A DNA stretch of 64,000 nucleotides from G963666935 sp963666935 (GTDB lineage: Bacteria > Bacillota > Clostridia > Christensenellales > CAG-138): contig OY762936.1 in assembly GCA_963666935.1 (NCBI GenBank), forward strand, positions 1,922,001 through 1,986,000. Reading direction: 5' to 3'. Shown in pieces: positions 24,808-33,198 of the stretch. Under the pieces are notes generated by a model, which was not told the origin of the DNA, did not search any database, and worked only from the letters and a program-made list of their open reading frames with translations. How positions within the stretch are numbered: the first letter of the stretch is position 1; each line of letters begins with the position of its first letter. Made by a program: the position numbers and the translations under genes.

Positions 24808-25956
24808 ATGAACGCAAAAGAACTGGACAAAACTTACATCGCCCCCACCTACCAGCGCTTTGACCTGCTGCTTACCCGGGGGCAGGGCTCGGAGCTTTAC
24901 GACGAGGCGGGCAAGCGTTACATCGATTTGGGCAGCGGCATTGCCGTAAACCTGTTCGGCGCGGCGGACCCCGTCCACGCGGCGGCAGTGACGGCGCAGC
25001 TCCATGAGCTGGCCCACGCCTGCAACTATTATTACACCGAGCCGCAAAGCCGCCTGGCGGAACTGCTCATTGAAAAGTCCGGCATGCGCCGGGTGTTCTT
25101 TGGGAACTCCGGAGCCGAAGCCAACGAGTGCGCCATCAAGGCCGCCCGACTCTACGGCGAGCAGCACGGCTGCCGCCATAAAATCATCACGTTAAAAAAC
25201 AGCTTCCACGGCCGCACCATTGCCACACTGGCCGCCACCGGGCAGGATGTACTTCATGCCCACTTCGGCCCGTTTCCAGAGGGCTTCGTTTACGCGGACG
25301 CCGACGACCTTGCCTCCGTCCGGGGTCTCTCCGGTGGGGCCTGCGCAGTGATGATGGAGCTGATTCAGGGAGAAGGCGGCGTGCTGCCTTTGGATGAGAG
25401 CTTTGTAAAGGGCGTGGCCGCCCTTTGCCGGGAAAAAGATATGCTGCTCATCATTGACGAAGTGCAAACCGGCAACGGCCGTACAGGGCATATGTTCGCC
25501 TACCAGCATTACGGCATTACCCCCGATATCGTTACCACCGCCAAGGGCCTTGGCGGCGGATTACCCATTGGCGCCTGCCTCATGGGCGAGCGGGGCGCCG
25601 TGCTCACTACAGGCTTGCACGGCTCCACCTTCGGGGGCAACCCGGTATGCTGCGCCGGAGCAATCAGCGTGGTGGAGCGGCTTACAGAAGACCTCTTCGC
25701 GCAGGTTTGGGAAAAGGGTGAATATGTGAAGAGCGCCCTCGTCGGCGCCAAAGGCGTGAAGTCCATTACGGGCCTTGGACTGATGCTGGGCATCGAAATT
25801 GAAAAGAACGCCCACGACGTTGCGGCCCGCTGCATTGAAAATGGCCTTTTGGTGCTTACCGCAAAAGAAAAGGTGCGGCTGCTGCCTGCTTTGAATATCC
25901 CCTTCCCGCTTCTGGCGGAAGGAGTTTGCGTCCTTCGGGATGTGCTGAGCGAATAA
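24808..25956 (+). CDS. argD: Acetylornithine aminotransferase
   Basis: A 382-residue class-III PLP aminotransferase converting N-acetylglutamate semialdehyde to N-acetylornithine. Signatures: NSGAEANECAIKAAR (about 97-111), SFHGRTIATLAATGQ, LLIIDEVQTGNGRTG with PLP-contact Asp, and the Lys in DIVTTAKGLGGGLPIGA. It follows a 173-base gap with a terminator-like hairpin and has its own AAGGAGG. Paralogs (gabT, rocD) differ in context; operon position supports argD. Confidence 0.93.
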   Translation: MNAKELDKTYIAPTYQRFDLLLTRGQGSELYDEAGKRYIDLGSGIAVNLFGAADPVHAAAVTAQLHELAHACNYYYTEPQSRLAELLIEKSGMRRVFFGNSGAEANECAIKAARLYGEQHGCRHKIITLKNSFHGRTIATLAATGQDVLHAHFGPFPEGFVYADADDLASVRGLSGGACAVMMELIQGEGGVLPLDESFVKGVAALCREKDMLLIIDEVQTGNGRTGHMFAYQHYGITPDIVTTAKGLGGGLPIGACLMGERGAVLTTGLHGSTFGGNPVCCAGAISVVERLTEDLFAQVWEKGEYVKSALVGAKGVKSITGLGLMLGIEIEKNAHDVAARCIENGLLVLTAKEKVRLLPALNIPFPLLAEGVCVLRDVLSE

Positions 25957-25981
25957 TCATACGGACTGGAGGAAAATAATT

Positions 25982-26998
25982 ATGATCAACTTAAACGGTA
26001 GATCCTTTTTGACGCTGCTGAACTATTCCAGCGAAGAAGTTCGCTTTTTACTGGCCCTGGCCCGGGGGCTTAAGGCCAAAAAAAAGGCGGGGATCTACGA
26101 CCCGCTTCTACTGGGTAAAAACATCGTGCTGATTTTTGAAAAGACCTCCACCCGTACCCGCTGCTCCTTTGAAGTGGCCTGCATGGATGAGGGCGGCGGC
26201 GCTACCTTTTTGACCAACAGCCAAATGGGCAAAAAGGAATCCATTGAGGATACCGCCAAGGTGCTGGGCCGCCTTTATGACGGCATTGAGTTCCGGGGTT
26301 ATCAGCAGTCCACCGTGGAAACTCTTGCCAAATACGCCGGCGTGCCTGTCTGGAATGGTCTTACCGACCAGTTCCACCCCACCCAGGTGCTGGCGGACTA
26401 CCTGACCATTCAGGAAAGCATCGAGAAGCCCCTTACGGAGGTCAAGCTGGCTTTCGTGGGCGACGGCCGGAACAACATGGGTAACTCCCTGATGATTGCC
26501 TCTGCCAAGTTGGGCGCGGACTTTACCTGCGTGGCCCCAAAATCCCTCTGGCCCGATCCTGACCTTACCGCTTCCATGCAGAAGCTGGGCCAAGAGACCG
26601 ACTCCCACATTGAATTCTCCGACGACCTTGCCGCCGTAGCGGGCGCAGATGCCGTCTATACCGACATATGGGCCTCTATGGGCGAGGAAGCCATGTTTGA
26701 GGAGCGCATGAACCTGCTATCCCCTTACCGGGTCACCGATGAGGTGATGAACATGACGGGCAACCCCGGCGCCATCTTCCTCCACTGCCTGCCTTCCTTC
26801 CACGACCTGAATACGGACTTTGCCAAAGCCATGCACGAAAAATACGGCCTTACGGAAATGGAATGCTCAGATTCCGTATTCCGGGGCCACCGGAGCCGTG
26901 TTTTCGACGAGGCGGAAAATCGGCTGCATACCATCAAGGCCGTGATCGTAGCCACTTTGGCCGACCCCCTCAAGGTGCACGCTCTGACACAGCGGTAA
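25982..26998 (+). CDS. argF: Ornithine carbamoyltransferase
   Basis: A 338-residue enzyme making citrulline from ornithine and carbamoyl phosphate. The carbamoyl-phosphate site STRTRCSFE (about 56-64), FHPTQVLADY, and the ornithine-binding FLHCLPSFHDLNTD are present. It starts 25 bases after argD behind GGAGG. In catabolic operons it would sit with arcA/arcC, which are absent, so the biosynthetic reading is favoured. argG and argH are not in this window. Confidence 0.95.
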   Translation: MINLNGRSFLTLLNYSSEEVRFLLALARGLKAKKKAGIYDPLLLGKNIVLIFEKTSTRTRCSFEVACMDEGGGATFLTNSQMGKKESIEDTAKVLGRLYDGIEFRGYQQSTVETLAKYAGVPVWNGLTDQFHPTQVLADYLTIQESIEKPLTEVKLAFVGDGRNNMGNSLMIASAKLGADFTCVAPKSLWPDPDLTASMQKLGQETDSHIEFSDDLAAVAGADAVYTDIWASMGEEAMFEERMNLLSPYRVTDEVMNMTGNPGAIFLHCLPSFHDLNTDFAKAMHEKYGLTEMECSDSVFRGHRSRVFDEAENRLHTIKAVIVATLADPLKVHALTQR

Positions 26999-27014
26999 GC
27001 CGCACACAAAAGGC

Positions 27015-27050
27015 AATCCGCGCCGAGTAAAAGCCCGACGCGGATTTTTG
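27015..27050 (+). terminator. Terminator of the arg operon
   Basis: AATCCGCG (27015-27022) and CGCGGATT (27039-27046) arms with a 16-base loop, followed by TTTG. Confidence 0.75.
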
Positions 27051-27122
27051 TCTACCCAGCGCCTATCTTCGCAGGCACGTTTGAGGCCGAACTCGCTTAC
27101 TATTTGAATCGCAATGTCACTA

Positions 27123-27151
27123 TTGATTCCGAATTTAATCTATGCTACACT
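27123..27151 (+). promoter_or_regulatory. Promoter of the fluoride riboswitch transcript
   Basis: TTGATT (27123-27128), 17 bases, TACACT (27146-27151); transcription would begin about 27158, at the first aptamer bases. Confidence 0.6.
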
Positions 27152-27155
27152 AATT

Positions 27156-27239
27156 CGCGGGAATGAAGTTCTCCCGCGGCAATTGCCGGAACCGCTTTTC
27201 GCTGATGACTTCTATGTGTTATAAGCCATCAGTTTTTTT
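27156..27239 (+). ncRNA. Fluoride (crcB) riboswitch with terminator switch
   Basis: The aptamer has the class signature: a GGGAATGAAGTTCTCCC hairpin (about 27159-27175), GGAACCGC, and the conserved GCTGATGACTTCTATG end (27201-27216). CTGATG (27202-27207) can instead pair with CATCAG (27227-27232) to make a hairpin followed by T7 (27233-27239). Fluoride binding would hold the 3' strand in the aptamer and prevent termination, turning crcB on. The gene downstream fits. The assignment rests on motif recognition, not on a covariance search. Confidence 0.9.
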
Positions 27240-27267
27240 ATGTTCATTTTTGGGGGGGGATGCTTGC

Positions 27268-27642
27268 ATGGAGACATTTACAAACTGCATTGCCGTGGGA
27301 ATTGGAGGCGCATTCGGCGCAATCTGCCGTTACCTTCTGGGAATGCTGCCGTTGAGATCCCGAATCGAATTTCCGGTCACGACGCTGGGAATCAATATTT
27401 TGGGTGCATTCATGATAGGATTGATCATGTCTTTTTTAGAGAAAGATACAGATATAAACCCTTCTCTCCTCCTTTTCCTGAAGATCGGATTCTGTGGAGG
27501 ATTCACGACATTTTCTACGTTTTCCATGGAAGCATTTGAACTGATACGGGATGGCAGACTGCTCGCAGGTCTAGTCTATATGCTCCTAAGCGTCCTTGTG
27601 TGTTTACTTGCAATCGCATGCGCACAGGCAGTCGTAAAATAA
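27268..27642 (+). CDS. crcB: Fluoride channel/exporter CrcB (Fluc)
   Basis: A 124-residue four-helix membrane protein that lets F- leave the cell as a dual-topology dimer. Signatures: GGAFGAICRYLLG near the N-terminus, TLGINILGAFMIGL (conserved Asn) and GFCGGFTTFSTFSME (Phe-box and TTFST). Only one crcB is seen, so a homodimer is expected. The start at 27268 is behind a run of eight G; the upstream open frame is riboswitch sequence. The gene is controlled by the fluoride riboswitch just before it. Confidence 0.95.
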   Translation: METFTNCIAVGIGGAFGAICRYLLGMLPLRSRIEFPVTTLGINILGAFMIGLIMSFLEKDTDINPSLLLFLKIGFCGGFTTFSTFSMEAFELIRDGRLLAGLVYMLLSVLVCLLAIACAQAVVK

Positions 27643-27675
27643 AAACCCGGTCTTTCATCTGCCTGCAAACCCCCA

Positions 27676-27709
27676 TAAAAAAACAGCACTCATATGAGAT
27701 GCTGTTTTA
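27676..27709. terminator. Terminator after crcB
   Basis: AAAACAGCA, inner CTCAT/ATGAG pair, TGCTGTTTT; works in both directions between convergent genes. Confidence 0.85.
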
Positions 27710-27729
27710 ATTGCCAAACCCTTTTGGCC

Positions 27730-28011
27730 CTATCCTTCGTATTCCTGCCCGTCCAACCCTGCAAACTTCTCGCCGTATTCGAATGCCTTTGCGCAAAATA
27801 TCCGCTGCATCTTTTCATACGCGTCCATGATGCAGATTACGTCCGGGTTTTCCGTGTCAAGATTTCCGCCCGAAAGCCGAATGCGAGCATCGTAAGCCTC
27901 CTGGTACAGTTGGTCACAGTTGCTTCCCTGTTCAAACATGTTTTCGATTCTGGCGTCCTGCTCCGTATACAGACCGCTCATATGATCGTATACGAAGTCA
28001 AAAAAGTTCAT
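27730..28011 (-). CDS. Small acidic hypothetical protein
   Basis: A 93-residue cytoplasmic, acidic, helical protein beginning MNFFDFVYDHMSGLYTEQDA with Cys at two positions near the middle and end. The start at 28011 has GAGGTGG at reasonable spacing. It may belong to the small DUF6809-like group common in gut clostridia, but this is only a resemblance in length and layout. It stands alone; upstream is an AT-rich 303-base gap. Confidence 0.55.
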   Translation of the reverse strand: MNFFDFVYDHMSGLYTEQDARIENMFEQGSNCDQLYQEAYDARIRLSGGNLDTENPDVICIMDAYEKMQRIFCAKAFEYGEKFAGLDGQEYEG

Positions 28012-28314
28012 CGGGAGCCACCTCTTTCATTTTTATAAATCACGCTAGTTTTGGGTTATATCACAAATCAACCAAAAAGTCAAAGAATAAAAATGAATTA
28101 ATATGTAAAATAAACACGATTTCAATCGAAATCCGCGAATAATTGCAATTTTTATTCAAAAAAAGGGCAATTATTGCATTTTGGCCCCCACTCCAATCTG
28201 CTGCAAATAAAAAAAATCGCCTTTCAGCAACGGCGGAATGAATCGGCCGGCCGCATGGCAATCCCGTTTTTTATCGCGACATCAGGTGGCAAATTTAGTC
28301 GTTTTTATGTGCGT
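28012..28314. other. AT-rich intergenic gap
   Basis: 303 bases, strongly AT-rich, with the near-repeat ATAATTGCAATTTTTATT / CAATTATTGCATTTT. It should hold the promoter of the acidic protein at 27730. I see no gene; short frames here lack ribosome sites. Confidence 0.5.
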
Positions 28315-29076
28315 TCAGTTTACATACTGCACCACGCCATCTTTCAGGCTTCCATCCTGTTCCTTGACCTGATTTTCGTCGAGATAATAATCCTTCCCCG
28401 ACAGCACGGACTTGGGCACCTTGTATAGGCTTCCACTCTTTGCATAGGCAATACAAACGTAGTTCCCCTGCTGCCAAAACACACTGACAAGCTCGGCGGA
28501 GGTTACGCTTTTTCCGGATGTGGCCGTAGTGATCACCTTGAGAGAGTCGGGAGGCAGGCTATTGCAGAATGCGCCGAATTCCTCGCTCTTGAACGCGACC
28601 TCCAGGACATCGTTGAATTCTTGTGAACTGTCTGCAATTTTGAGCACCCCGTCCCCGCCGGAAGACAGGGTGGCACGATCCACGTCTTCAAACCATCCTC
28701 CCACGGCGTCCAAAAGGGAGAGCAGGGTTTGCTGGGGAGCTTCCTTGCTAAAAATATAATCGATGGCGTGCAGAGAGCAATAGAACTTTCCATTTTTAAA
28801 ATAAATTGTGCCGCCGGAAAGGCAGGTAACGCCTCGGGGGGCGCGGACACTCACGTACTCCATCACTTCATTGGCAGTAGAATTCTCTGTCAGATCTCCT
28901 GTCAGGATGGCAGTACGGTATATGGATGCTGCAATATAGCGATTGACAAGACAGGTGGACGTTCGGGTGGTTTCCACAGTGCCCTGATAAACGGGGATGG
29001 CAATAAGCGCCATGATGATGACAGCTGCCATGACCGCCAACACTTCAATAAAGGTGACCCCACCGCTTTTTCTCAT
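28315..29076 (-). CDS. Type IV pilin-like protein
   Basis: A 253-residue secreted protein with a class-III signal: MRKSGG then VTFIEVLAVMAAVIIMALIA, giving the prepilin-peptidase site after Gly6 and the +5 Glu needed for assembly. The hydrophobic N-terminal helix is followed by a globular C-terminus with several Cys (TSTCLVNRY, VTCLSGG, FYCSLH). It is much like a minor pilin or pseudopilin. No pilus assembly ATPase, platform or peptidase genes are in the window. It starts 13 bases after the diguanylate cyclase stop, behind GGAG. Confidence 0.85.
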   Translation of the reverse strand: MRKSGGVTFIEVLAVMAAVIIMALIAIPVYQGTVETTRTSTCLVNRYIAASIYRTAILTGDLTENSTANEVMEYVSVRAPRGVTCLSGGTIYFKNGKFYCSLHAIDYIFSKEAPQQTLLSLLDAVGGWFEDVDRATLSSGGDGVLKIADSSQEFNDVLEVAFKSEEFGAFCNSLPPDSLKVITTATSGKSVTSAELVSVFWQQGNYVCIAYAKSGSLYKVPKSVLSGKDYYLDENQVKEQDGSLKDGVVQYVN

Positions 29077-29089
29077 TCCTGCTCCTGCT

Positions 29090-30241
29090 TTAAAAAATAA
29101 AATCATCCAGCTCTGGAGAGAACCGGCAGAACCGGTTTTTACCGGCACCTTTGGCAATAAAAAGAGCTTTATCTGCAAAATAGTAGGCGCGGTCCGCGGC
29201 CTCAGGCCGAAGCGCACAGACACCGGTGCTGACAGTGATCGTTAAGGTTTGATCCCCGACGGGAATTGCAATCCCGCCGAGCAAGGTCCGCAATTCATCC
29301 GCCACCTGTTCACAGCGGGCAGGATCTTTTTCCTCCCAGGCCGCAAGAAATTCCTCGCCACCGATGCGCCCCATGCTGATTTCATGCTCCGCGCTGTAAC
29401 TGTTTAGCGCTTTTCCGATGGCCTCAAGCACCGCATCTCCGACGGGATGACCATGGCGGTCGTTGCAGCGCTTGAAGTCATCCACATCCAGCACCACGCA
29501 GGCCAAATAGCTGTCATGTTCCATGCACCGGGCCTGAAGTTGATCCATTTTCTCAAAAATCTGCCGCCGGTTGCTTAGGCCGGTAAGGACGTCCGTTGTG
29601 CTAGTGTGGTAAAGGTTGTAATTGGCCTGCCGAAGCTGTTTCTCCGCCACAAGGTTGGCCAAAGAGATCTTGCCCTTTCGGTAGGACATGAACAATCCCA
29701 CCACCGTGGAGATGGAGGCGTGCACCAGATCATAGAAAAAGTTGTGATCGGCTTTATAGCGGGCGCTGAAAAAGAGAAACAGCGCCAGACAGGGCAGTAG
29801 AGTGAGCAGGTTGTTCAAGGGCGGTTGGACGAATACAATCTGTACAAAAAGAAGCAGCCAGATCATTGCCACCGCCAGCTCTCCGCCCGAGGCAGCAGTG
29901 CCAAGATATCCGCCGCAAACATACAACAGCAGGGACAGCGCAAAAAGCAAAATATCAACCGTACGAGGCTCTGGATGCCTCCTTGTGCGGAGCATCAGTG
30001 AGCTGATCCATGAAAACAGCAGAAGAATAATAAGCACGGCCACCGCAAGCCATGTGCGCAGGCCATCGTGCATATACGTACCGAACAGGATGGCCAGCGC
30101 CACCATGACGGAAGCCAAAATACCGCATACCTGATGCAGGAGCTTGAGGTTGTGAAGATCTAACTCCGGCCGGTGTTCCAAGAACACTTCCTGTGTAAAA
30201 CCCAGGTACTTCCACCTCTTCCACAGTCCCTTTAATTTCAT
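29090..30241 (-). CDS. Membrane-bound diguanylate cyclase (GGDEF)
   Basis: A 383-residue protein: an N-terminal part with six transmembrane helices (about 30-200), then a GGDEF domain (about 220-375). The active-site loop is GRIGGEEFLA, a functional GGEEF form, and DVDDFKRCNDRHGH is the metal/nucleotide site; no obvious RxxD inhibitory site was noted. It should make c-di-GMP from two GTP in response to a membrane signal. The start at 30241 follows AAAGGGG. It is co-transcribed with a pilin-like gene and divergent from a collagen-like gene. Confidence 0.9.
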   Translation of the reverse strand: MKLKGLWKRWKYLGFTQEVFLEHRPELDLHNLKLLHQVCGILASVMVALAILFGTYMHDGLRTWLAVAVLIILLLFSWISSLMLRTRRHPEPRTVDILLFALSLLLYVCGGYLGTAASGGELAVAMIWLLLFVQIVFVQPPLNNLLTLLPCLALFLFFSARYKADHNFFYDLVHASISTVVGLFMSYRKGKISLANLVAEKQLRQANYNLYHTSTTDVLTGLSNRRQIFEKMDQLQARCMEHDSYLACVVLDVDDFKRCNDRHGHPVGDAVLEAIGKALNSYSAEHEISMGRIGGEEFLAAWEEKDPARCEQVADELRTLLGGIAIPVGDQTLTITVSTGVCALRPEAADRAYYFADKALFIAKGAGKNRFCRFSPELDDFIF

Positions 30242-30375
30242 GGAATCTGTTGCCCCTTTATTTATTGAAATTATTATATCATTAATCCCACAAAATTCCA
30301 ACTTAGAGAAACGGTTCAAATCCCTTTTGCATACAATGGCATGGGGGGAAAAGATCCCCCTTAGAAATTGAACGG

Positions 30376-31596
30376 ATGGATGTGATCGTTTTGATCTTAT
30401 GGCGCGGCCGCGGAACTATCCTAACAGATTCCGCAGAACTTTCCACCTCACAATCCAAAGGGCGCAGCTGTCCATGCTGTCCCGGGAAGACAAATTCTCC
30501 GGTAGCACCGGATTCCCCAGTATCCACAGATTCCTCCATACCCACAGATTCCCCGGTGGCGCCGGATCTTCCAGTGTCTACGGATTCTCCGGCAAGGAAG
30601 GATACCCCTGAGCCTTTAAATCCTTCATCAGCAGCGCGTCCCGCCCCTTCTTCCCCCCAAAGGCAATGCCCATCAAGGCCGTGCCTGCCATGGATGCGTC
30701 CTCCATGCCCGTATTCTCAAGCAGGATCCCAGGGGCTTCGAGTGCCACAAGGCCCCGCAGGCGTACAAGGTCCTGTGGGTGAGCAGGGACCTGCAGGCGA
30801 GCAGGGTCCTATGGGTGAGCAGGGTCCTATGGGTGAGCAAGGTCCCGCAGGTGAGCAGGGTCCTATGGGCGAGCAGGGTCCTATGGGTGAGCAGGGTCCT
30901 ATGGGTGAGCAAGGTCCCGCAGGTGAGCAGGGTCCTATGGGCGAGCAGGGTCCTATGGGTGAGCAGGGTCCTATGGGTGAGCAGGGTCCTATGGGTGAGC
31001 AAGGTCCCGCAGGTGAGCAGGGTCTTATGGGCGAGCAGGGTCCTATGGGTGAGCAGGGTCCTATGGGTGAGCAGGGTCCTATGGGTGAGCAGGGTCCAGC
31101 AGGCTTGCAAGGCCCCGTAGGCGAACAGGGCCCCGTGGGCAAATCCACGATTTGCCTTTGTACGGCGCAGCTCAAAAACCTGCTGCCCCAACTTCTCGGC
31201 AGCTATGCCGGGCGCATCTTTAGCTTGAACCTAGAGAGCGGCAGCACAGTGACGGATATCCCAACGGGCCTCTACCCGACGACAGATCCCGGATTGCTGC
31301 TGTTTCCCGGCGGAAAAGCCGTTTCTTTGTCCCGGATAGCCGCCATCAAAATCCCCGGCGCCACTTACAACGATTCCATCGCCTACATCCCTGACCTCAA
31401 TTTGCCCCAGGGGGACTGCGAGGCCGCTCTTCGCGCCAAACTGACGCAGGGAAGCAGCGTGCAGCTCTTTACTTGTGGAACGGATATTTCTGGCATCGTG
31501 CTGAAGTCCGCCTGCGGCATAGCAGTAATAACGGACCATGACGGCCGAAACCTTAATTTTATCCCACTGTGCAAGGTGGAATCCATCATCGTTTAA
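30376..31596 (+). CDS. Collagen-like (G-X-Y) surface protein
   Basis: A 406-residue protein in four parts: a poorly defined N-terminus, a Ser/Pro/Asp repeat region (about 40-75), a collagen-like tract of GPMGEQ and GPAGEQ units (residues 126-255), and a 151-residue C-terminal globular domain resembling BclA/exosporium trimerisation domains. No classical signal peptide is visible, as in several exosporium proteins. The start at 30376 is the first ATG but has a weak ribosome site, so the true N-terminus is uncertain. It lies between c-di-GMP and glycosyltransferase genes, suggesting a glycosylated surface filament. Confidence 0.75.
   Translation: MDVIVLILWRGRGTILTDSAELSTSQSKGRSCPCCPGKTNSPVAPDSPVSTDSSIPTDSPVAPDLPVSTDSPARKDTPEPLNPSSAARPAPSSPQRQCPSRPCLPWMRPPCPYSQAGSQGLRVPQGPAGVQGPVGEQGPAGEQGPMGEQGPMGEQGPAGEQGPMGEQGPMGEQGPMGEQGPAGEQGPMGEQGPMGEQGPMGEQGPMGEQGPAGEQGLMGEQGPMGEQGPMGEQGPMGEQGPAGLQGPVGEQGPVGKSTICLCTAQLKNLLPQLLGSYAGRIFSLNLESGSTVTDIPTGLYPTTDPGLLLFPGGKAVSLSRIAAIKIPGATYNDSIAYIPDLNLPQGDCEAALRAKLTQGSSVQLFTCGTDISGIVLKSACGIAVITDHDGRNLNFIPLCKVESIIV
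30751..31140 (+). repeat. Tandem 18-bp collagen repeats
   Basis: About 21 near-identical 18-base units encoding GPMGEQ, with every fourth or fifth unit changed to GPAGEQ. All but a few bases match between units, so copy number is expected to vary by slippage in multiples of 18 without breaking the frame. The repetition also keeps other frames open, producing spurious reading frames on both strands. Confidence 0.9.
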
Positions 31597-31633
31597 CCCT
31601 TTTCGAGCCGCCAAAGAGCGTCATGGCGTGCAC

Positions 31634-31666
31634 AAAGCCGAAGAACTGATTCGGTTCTTCGGCTTT
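31634..31666. terminator. Terminator between collagen-like and glycosyltransferase genes
   Basis: AAAGCCGAAGAAC and GTTCTTCGGCTTT arms (13 bp) around a 7-base loop, serving the convergent genes. Confidence 0.8.
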
Positions 31667-31733
31667 GACTCAATTCGTTTTATGACAGGCCCACCCCGGC
31701 GTGGCTTATATCTGCGTCGGCACGAATGGTGCC

Positions 31734-33029
31734 TCAGGCCTGCCTGTTTGCGCCATAGAGGGCCAGTTCGGCGGAAGAGTGGTGCTGTATATGCGTCCAC
31801 TCCACCCGGCTCCCAAGCGCCATCAGCGTGATGGGAACATAGGTGGCAATAAAGAGGGGAAACGCCCAAAGATATTTCACCTTCTGCCAGGCGGAGGTTG
31901 GGATGCGCTTCCATTCACAGGCGATGGTGAGTATGCCGTATGTCAGCATGCCCAGATAGAAGTTAATTGCCGCAAACCCCACGTAGCGCAGGGCAGTATT
32001 TACCAGCAGGTGCAGGGCATAATCGGGCAGCGTAAAGGCGCTCACGCACACGTACAGGTTCAGCAGCAATACCGCCACCGTCAGCAACGTGCAGGGGACA
32101 ATGGTCATCATCATGTCATAGCAGGTCATTCGGGCACCGGCAGTTCTGTTTTTCAAAGCGCCCTTGGCTAAAGACAGCAGATATTTGGCGTTCACCTGAT
32201 AAAACCCCTTGGACCAACGCAGCCTCTGCTGCCAGGACTGGCGGAAGGAAGTGGGCTGCTCGTCATAGATGATGGCGCGGTCACAGTAGCCGATTTTATG
32301 GCCGGAAATTGCACACTGCACGGAGAACTCAATATCCTCAGTGAGCAGATGGAAAGGCCAGCCGCCGTTCTGCTCAACGATTCTGCTAGAGATCAAAAAG
32401 CCCGTGCCCGATACGGCGCAGCCGCTGCCCAGAAGCATCCTGGGGTAATTCAAGAAGCGCGCTTCCCGCAGGAACCAGATGGAATAGCCCGCGGAAATCC
32501 AGTTTGCGCCAAAATTTTTGGAATTTCGGTAACAGGTTATCGCATCGTAGTTTCCCCGAAGAAAGGTTTTGTTCATCTCTGCGGCAAAGTTTGGATCTAC
32601 GATATTGTCCGCGTCAAATACAAAATAACCATCATAGGAATCCTTCTGATGCGTGTTTGCAATGCGCTTGAGCAGAAAGTCTAGGGCATAGCCCTTGCCC
32701 ACCTGCTGCCTGTTTTGCCGCTTAAAGACAATGGCGCCGGCCTTGGCAGCCTGAATAGCGGTATCGTCCGTGCAGTTGTCCGCCAGCACATAAATGTCTA
32801 GCAGCTCGGTAGGATAGTTCTGTTTCTTTAGGCTTTCAACCAGCTCGGCAATCACCATTGATTCATTGCGAGCGCAGATTAGTGCCGCGAATTTGCTCAT
32901 CTTCGCAGGCGTCGGTTCTGGTTTCCGCCTGCTGAACAGGCCAACCCCGGTATATATGATTTGAAAAAAGTATGCCATCGTCAGTAGAACTACGATGATG
33001 GTATTAATATCTGCAAGTGTTTTTTGCAT
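31734..33029 (-). CDS. Processive membrane glycosyltransferase, family 2
   Basis: A 431-residue enzyme with one N-terminal and about four C-terminal transmembrane helices around a cytosolic GT-A domain. Motifs of hyaluronan/chitin/cellulose-synthase-like enzymes are present: DNCTDDT, FDADN (DxD), TED (catalytic base) and QQRLRW (QxxRW). It should polymerise or transfer a UDP-sugar at the membrane; the polymer is unknown. No PilZ domain is seen, so direct c-di-GMP control is not evident despite a nearby cyclase. Confidence 0.88.
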   Translation of the reverse strand: MQKTLADINTIIVVLLTMAYFFQIIYTGVGLFSRRKPEPTPAKMSKFAALICARNESMVIAELVESLKKQNYPTELLDIYVLADNCTDDTAIQAAKAGAIVFKRQNRQQVGKGYALDFLLKRIANTHQKDSYDGYFVFDADNIVDPNFAAEMNKTFLRGNYDAITCYRNSKNFGANWISAGYSIWFLREARFLNYPRMLLGSGCAVSGTGFLISSRIVEQNGGWPFHLLTEDIEFSVQCAISGHKIGYCDRAIIYDEQPTSFRQSWQQRLRWSKGFYQVNAKYLLSLAKGALKNRTAGARMTCYDMMMTIVPCTLLTVAVLLLNLYVCVSAFTLPDYALHLLVNTALRYVGFAAINFYLGMLTYGILTIACEWKRIPTSAWQKVKYLWAFPLFIATYVPITLMALGSRVEWTHIQHHSSAELALYGANRQA

Positions 33030-33159
33030 TATTTGTCATTCTCCTCCGGATCAATTTTTGCACCCCATATTCCGGCACACAATTCAATAGAATAACCATT
33101 TAAAATGAAAAAAACAAGTGCAAAATTGTTAATAATATCAAAAAATGTTTGTATATAAA

Positions 33160-33185
33160 AACGGTATGGCGACTGCCATACCGTT
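33160..33185 (-). terminator. Terminator of the DUF2974 gene
   Basis: AACGGTATGGC and GCCATACCGTT arms with a 4-base loop; the T run is on the minus strand. Confidence 0.85.
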
Positions 33186-33198
33186 AAAATGCTTGAAT

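Noticed and set aside
30673..31191. Long minus-strand frames across the collagen repeat
   Set aside because: They arise because the 18-base repeat is open in several frames; no ribosome site or sensible composition.
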